DNA from: Thermaceae bacterium
GTDB lineage: Bacteria; Deinococcota; Deinococci; Deinococcales; Marinithermaceae
Direction: 5' to 3'
Assembly: GCA_015490435.1 (NCBI GenBank)
Contig: WFXV01000049.1
Location: 1 to 7,128 of the forward strand
DNA: 7,128 nucleotides
The notes below the pieces were generated by a model, which saw only the letters and a program-made list of their open reading frames with translations, did not search any database and was not told the origin of the DNA. Positions 4,585-7,128 of this stretch are shown here, piece by piece (the stretch's first letter is position 1; each line of letters starts with the position of its first letter). The translations under genes were made by a program, and so were the position numbers.

Positions 4585-6936
4585 ATGCGGAAGGGTTCGG
4601 GTTACGTATTGATCACCGCGATTATCGCGGCGGCCGTCGTGGCCGTGATTCTCACCGTGATGGTCAGCGTGACCATCCGTGGACTCCGCGACACCGAGGT
4701 CACCCAAAAAAGGCTCACCCTATTGCAGAAAGCGGAAAGCGCGGCAGAGTTCGCCCGCTTGCAGGTATTGCAGGCCTTCCGCTGCGCCAAGACCAGCCCC
4801 TACAACTTCCTCAATACGTTGGAAAACGGCCACGCGGTCACCTGCACCGATCCTTCGCTTAGCCTCGAGCTCAACAAACCGTATAGCCTCGGCCTCTTTC
4901 CCGGTACGGACCTAAAATGGGCCGCCACCGGCACCGGGCGGGCCCAGGGCTACGCCTGGGTAGAGATCAAGGCCACCGCGAAGGAAGGGGAAAAGCGGCA
5001 AACGGTGGTGCAACGCGTGGCGGTGAGCGGGCAGCAAATCTTTGACCTCGCTATGCTCTCCGAGCGCACCGACTGCATCTACTGCCACCTGCGCGTCAAC
5101 GGCGACGTGGGCAGCCTGGTGTACATGCGGCCCGGTTGGGGAACCGACTACGAGGGTAGCCACGAAAGCGTCGCCGAGCTCGCCCACAACTTCGTTGGCG
5201 TCACCGAGGAAACCTACACCGGGCACATGCACAGCCACGTTTGGTCCGACCCGGTGCTGAGCGAGGTCGTGAGCTGGCCGTGGGGCGTGGGAAGCGGCGG
5301 CGAGGAAGGCGGCGCCATCGTCCGTGGCTCGGTCTACGCCGCCCAGGACGTGGCCGACGACGCCTCCGGCGTCTACGACGAAAACGGGAACTATCTCGGG
5401 CGCATCGACGAGGGTACGGTAGGCGAGTACGCCCTCATTAACGGGGCCCTGATCCGCGGCGAGGTACACACTTATTACGCTGGTCCCAAGCTCCCCAGCG
5501 ACCAAGACGGGGACGGCATCGCCGACTTCCCCGCCATCGAAGCCGAGGTCGCCCGTGCCAGCGCACGGGGGAAGATCGAAGGCGGTCAGCTTATCTACGG
5601 CATACCCGAGGGGACCACGCTCAACTCGGTCCCCGCGAGCTCCAACCTCTCCGAAATCGAAAACGTTTACGAGGGGAGCCTGATCCTGATCGGAACCGAA
5701 TCCAACCCCATCGTGCTAAACGGCAACATCTACGTGACCGGGGACGTGATCCTGAAGGGCGTGGTCAAGGGACAGGGAGCGATCTACGCCGGGCGCAACC
5801 TCTACCTCGCAGGCGATGTAATCGTGGACGATCCCCCGGACAAACCGGGCGAAGGGGTGTGCGCAGGCGTGAGCGATCCGGATCTTTGCGCCCGGAAGAA
5901 CATCGCCGCCGGGAAGGACGAGCTCAGGCTGGCGGCGCGCAACAACATCGTCCTCGGGGATTACGCCGAGCGAGACGAAAATGGAGACCTCTACAACCAG
6001 CGAGACCGTCAGGCTTCGCTTTACTTCCGAGCCCAGTTCGATTTCTACTCCTCCACCCACTACTTCGACAAGCAAACCGGTGACGAGCTCGTGTACCGAG
6101 ACGGGAACTACTACAACCCCGAAGGTAAGATCGTGCCTGCAGAGCGCGTCGTGGCCATTGATTCCGACCCCGACGACCCCGAGGACGCTTATACCGTCGC
6201 CTTCAAACCCGGTTGGATGAACGACGGCGACTTCCAAGTCTGGCTACCGGACCACGTTTACCGCGAGATCCTCGGGCGAAAAGCCTACAGCTACCGGAGC
6301 TGGCGGGCCATGTACAACGGCTGGACCCAAGACGCCATCGAATCGGACCTTCTCGCGAGCGGGCTTCCCCCCTCCATCGCCGCCCAGATCGCGGACATGC
6401 TCACCGACGACGACGCTTGCCGCGACCCCTACGGAAACTTCGACTGGGAGTGCCTGGTCCAAGACTTCGACGTGGACGGCGTGCAGGGGCGCTTCTACTT
6501 GTGGAAGGACTCCGGCGGGCAAACGGTCTCGATCATGATCGACAACGTCTGGGAACACGTCACTCCGGTGACGCGGGTGGACGCCTTCCTCTACTCCAAC
6601 AAACGCATCGCCGGTCAAAGCAACATGATGGCGCTGGCGGTTAACGGGGGCCTGGTGGCGCGGGACATCGGCATTCTCGTCCCCGGCCGCTACCGCAACT
6701 GGTGGCTCGCCAAGTGGCCGAATGGCAACGATAAGTATCGTGTGCTCGAGGAAAACCGCGACTGCGACGATCCCGGAGACCCTTATTACGTCCCCGACAC
6801 TGAGGACTGCGCCTTCACCATCAACTACGACCACCGCTTGCGAAACGGCGGTTTCGGCTTCGACCTGGTGAAAGGATCGTTCGGCGCCATCTTGCACTGG
6901 CATATCGCCGACAACGCCGCCGAACACCTGAACTAA
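4585..6936 (+). CDS. Large PilX-like, pilin-type surface protein (possibly DUF4900 family)
   Basis: The exact function is not recognised. The 783-residue product begins MRKGSGYVLITAII: a short basic head, then one hydrophobic helix (about residues 7-31), then an amphipathic helical stretch rich in Arg, Glu and Ala (to about 65). This is the layout of PilX-type minor pilins and related exported proteins. There is no canonical prepilin site with Glu at +5; cleavage after G6 is possible. The remaining roughly 700 residues are probably extracytoplasmic. They contain CIYCH (C164, C167, H168), a DQDGDGIAD loop (306-314) resembling thrombospondin type 3 or EF-hand calcium sites, and a strand-turn region at about 359-415 (GNIYVTGDV, GAIYAGRNLYLAGDV) resembling a beta-solenoid. 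Aromatic, Asp-rich sequence follows. All ten cysteines fall in five close pairs: 67/87, 164/167, 426/435, 612/623, 727/742. Thermus ComZ, a DNA-uptake minor pilin with a beta-solenoid, is a possible analogue, but the context does not prove a role in transformation. It is likely cotranscribed with the next gene. Confidence 0.65.
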   Translation: MRKGSGYVLITAIIAAAVVAVILTVMVSVTIRGLRDTEVTQKRLTLLQKAESAAEFARLQVLQAFRCAKTSPYNFLNTLENGHAVTCTDPSLSLELNKPYSLGLFPGTDLKWAATGTGRAQGYAWVEIKATAKEGEKRQTVVQRVAVSGQQIFDLAMLSERTDCIYCHLRVNGDVGSLVYMRPGWGTDYEGSHESVAELAHNFVGVTEETYTGHMHSHVWSDPVLSEVVSWPWGVGSGGEEGGAIVRGSVYAAQDVADDASGVYDENGNYLGRIDEGTVGEYALINGALIRGEVHTYYAGPKLPSDQDGDGIADFPAIEAEVARASARGKIEGGQLIYGIPEGTTLNSVPASSNLSEIENVYEGSLILIGTESNPIVLNGNIYVTGDVILKGVVKGQGAIYAGRNLYLAGDVIVDDPPDKPGEGVCAGVSDPDLCARKNIAAGKDELRLAARNNIVLGDYAERDENGDLYNQRDRQASLYFRAQFDFYSSTHYFDKQTGDELVYRDGNYYNPEGKIVPAERVVAIDSDPDDPEDAYTVAFKPGWMNDGDFQVWLPDHVYREILGRKAYSYRSWRAMYNGWTQDAIESDLLASGLPPSIAAQIADMLTDDDACRDPYGNFDWECLVQDFDVDGVQGRFYLWKDSGGQTVSIMIDNVWEHVTPVTRVDAFLYSNKRIAGQSNMMALAVNGGLVARDIGILVPGRYRNWWLAKWPNGNDKYRVLEENRDCDDPGDPYYVPDTEDCAFTINYDHRLRNGGFGFDLVKGSFGAILHWHIADNAAEHLN

Positions 6937-6946
6937 CGGGGGTTTT

Positions 6947-7128
6947 ATGCAGCGGATCTACGTGCTCCTCGCCATCTTGGCCTTACTCCTCATTGGGCTC
7001 GTGTGGACCCTGAGGCCAGCTCCGGAACCAAAGCCCGAAAAGAAAGCACCCATTTCAAACCCGCTTGAACCCGAGGAAGAAGAACCTTTTGAAGAAGCGG
7101 CAACCTCTCCCCCCCAAAGCCCCCACAC
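6947..7128 (+). CDS. Single-pass membrane protein with acidic Pro-rich linker, 3' end cut by the window
   Basis: The first 60 codons are present, starting at ATG 6947, ten bases after the preceding stop, with GGGGG at 6939-6943 as a possible weak ribosome-binding site. After MQRIY comes one hydrophobic segment (about residues 5-19, VLLAILALLLIGLVW) and then a Pro/Lys/Glu-rich, low-complexity stretch with a run of acidic residues (EPEEEEPFEEA). This is the shape of an inner-membrane-anchored protein whose linker reaches into the periplasm before a globular domain that lies outside the window. It is not recognised as any known family. Close spacing behind the pilin-like gene suggests a shared operon and perhaps a partner role in export or assembly of that protein, which is an inference only. 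The hydrophobic segment could alternatively be an uncleaved signal anchor or a signal peptide. Confidence 0.7.
   Translation, partial: MQRIYVLLAILALLLIGLVWTLRPAPEPKPEKKAPISNPLEPEEEEPFEEAATSPPQSPH

Noticed and set aside
5716..6927. Minus-strand open frames opposite the pilin-like gene (5716-6237 and 6244-6927)
   Set aside because: Val/Gly/Asp-rich shadow frames with no motif, fully inside a better supported gene on the plus strand.
1..7128. CRISPR arrays, tRNA or rRNA genes, insertion sequences, phage or defence genes
   Set aside because: I saw no regularly spaced repeats, tRNA-like cloverleaf, transposase or defence motifs; the only long repeat is the 139-bp inverted one at the edge.

Overview
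The window looks like a piece of a high-GC thermophile chromosome of the Deinococcus-Thermus phylum, most likely family Thermaceae. The basis is the MutS protein: its N-terminus, mismatch-reading FYE segment and clamp read very like the Thermus aquaticus MutS I know. Two promoters placed for leaderless mRNAs, a habit common in this phylum, agree with this. I cannot name a genus. Both ends cut through genes, so this may be a short contig.

Layout. (1) Positions 1-377 hold a perfect 139-bp inverted repeat (arms 1-139 and 239-377, 99-nt spacer) inside mutL. The right arm is in-frame mutL. The left arm is its exact reverse complement and ends the window. The simplest reading is a fold-back or assembly chimera at a contig end, so mutL is reliable only from 1105 down to about 140. 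(2) On the minus strand, mutS (3618 to 1102) and mutL (from 1105) form a mismatch-repair operon with a 4-nt ATGA stop/start overlap. MutS finds the mismatch and MutL is the ATPase that relays the signal. (3) A 37-nt gap (3619-3655) separates mutS from a divergent inositol-monophosphatase-family gene (3656-4441, plus). Each gene has a -10-like hexamer ending exactly 6 nt before its ATG, which suggests two overlapping leaderless promoters. (4) The 143-nt gap 4442-4584 is full of small inverted repeats, probably a terminator plus the promoter or operator region of the next gene. (5) Positions 4585-6936 encode a 783-residue protein with a pilin-like (PilX-like) N-terminal membrane helix and a large, probably exported, beta-rich body. 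It carries a CxxCH motif, a calcium-loop-like motif and ten cysteines in five close pairs. (6) Ten nucleotides later starts a single-pass membrane protein with a Pro/Glu/Lys-rich linker, cut off by the window end.

The mutS-mutL pair and the phosphatase are ordinary housekeeping genes. The least understood part is the pilin-like protein and its downstream partner, probably a cell-surface or type IV pilus-related operon. The composition also changes: the repair genes are extremely GC-rich with heavy CTC/GAG codon use, while the region from about 4440 onward is visibly less so.
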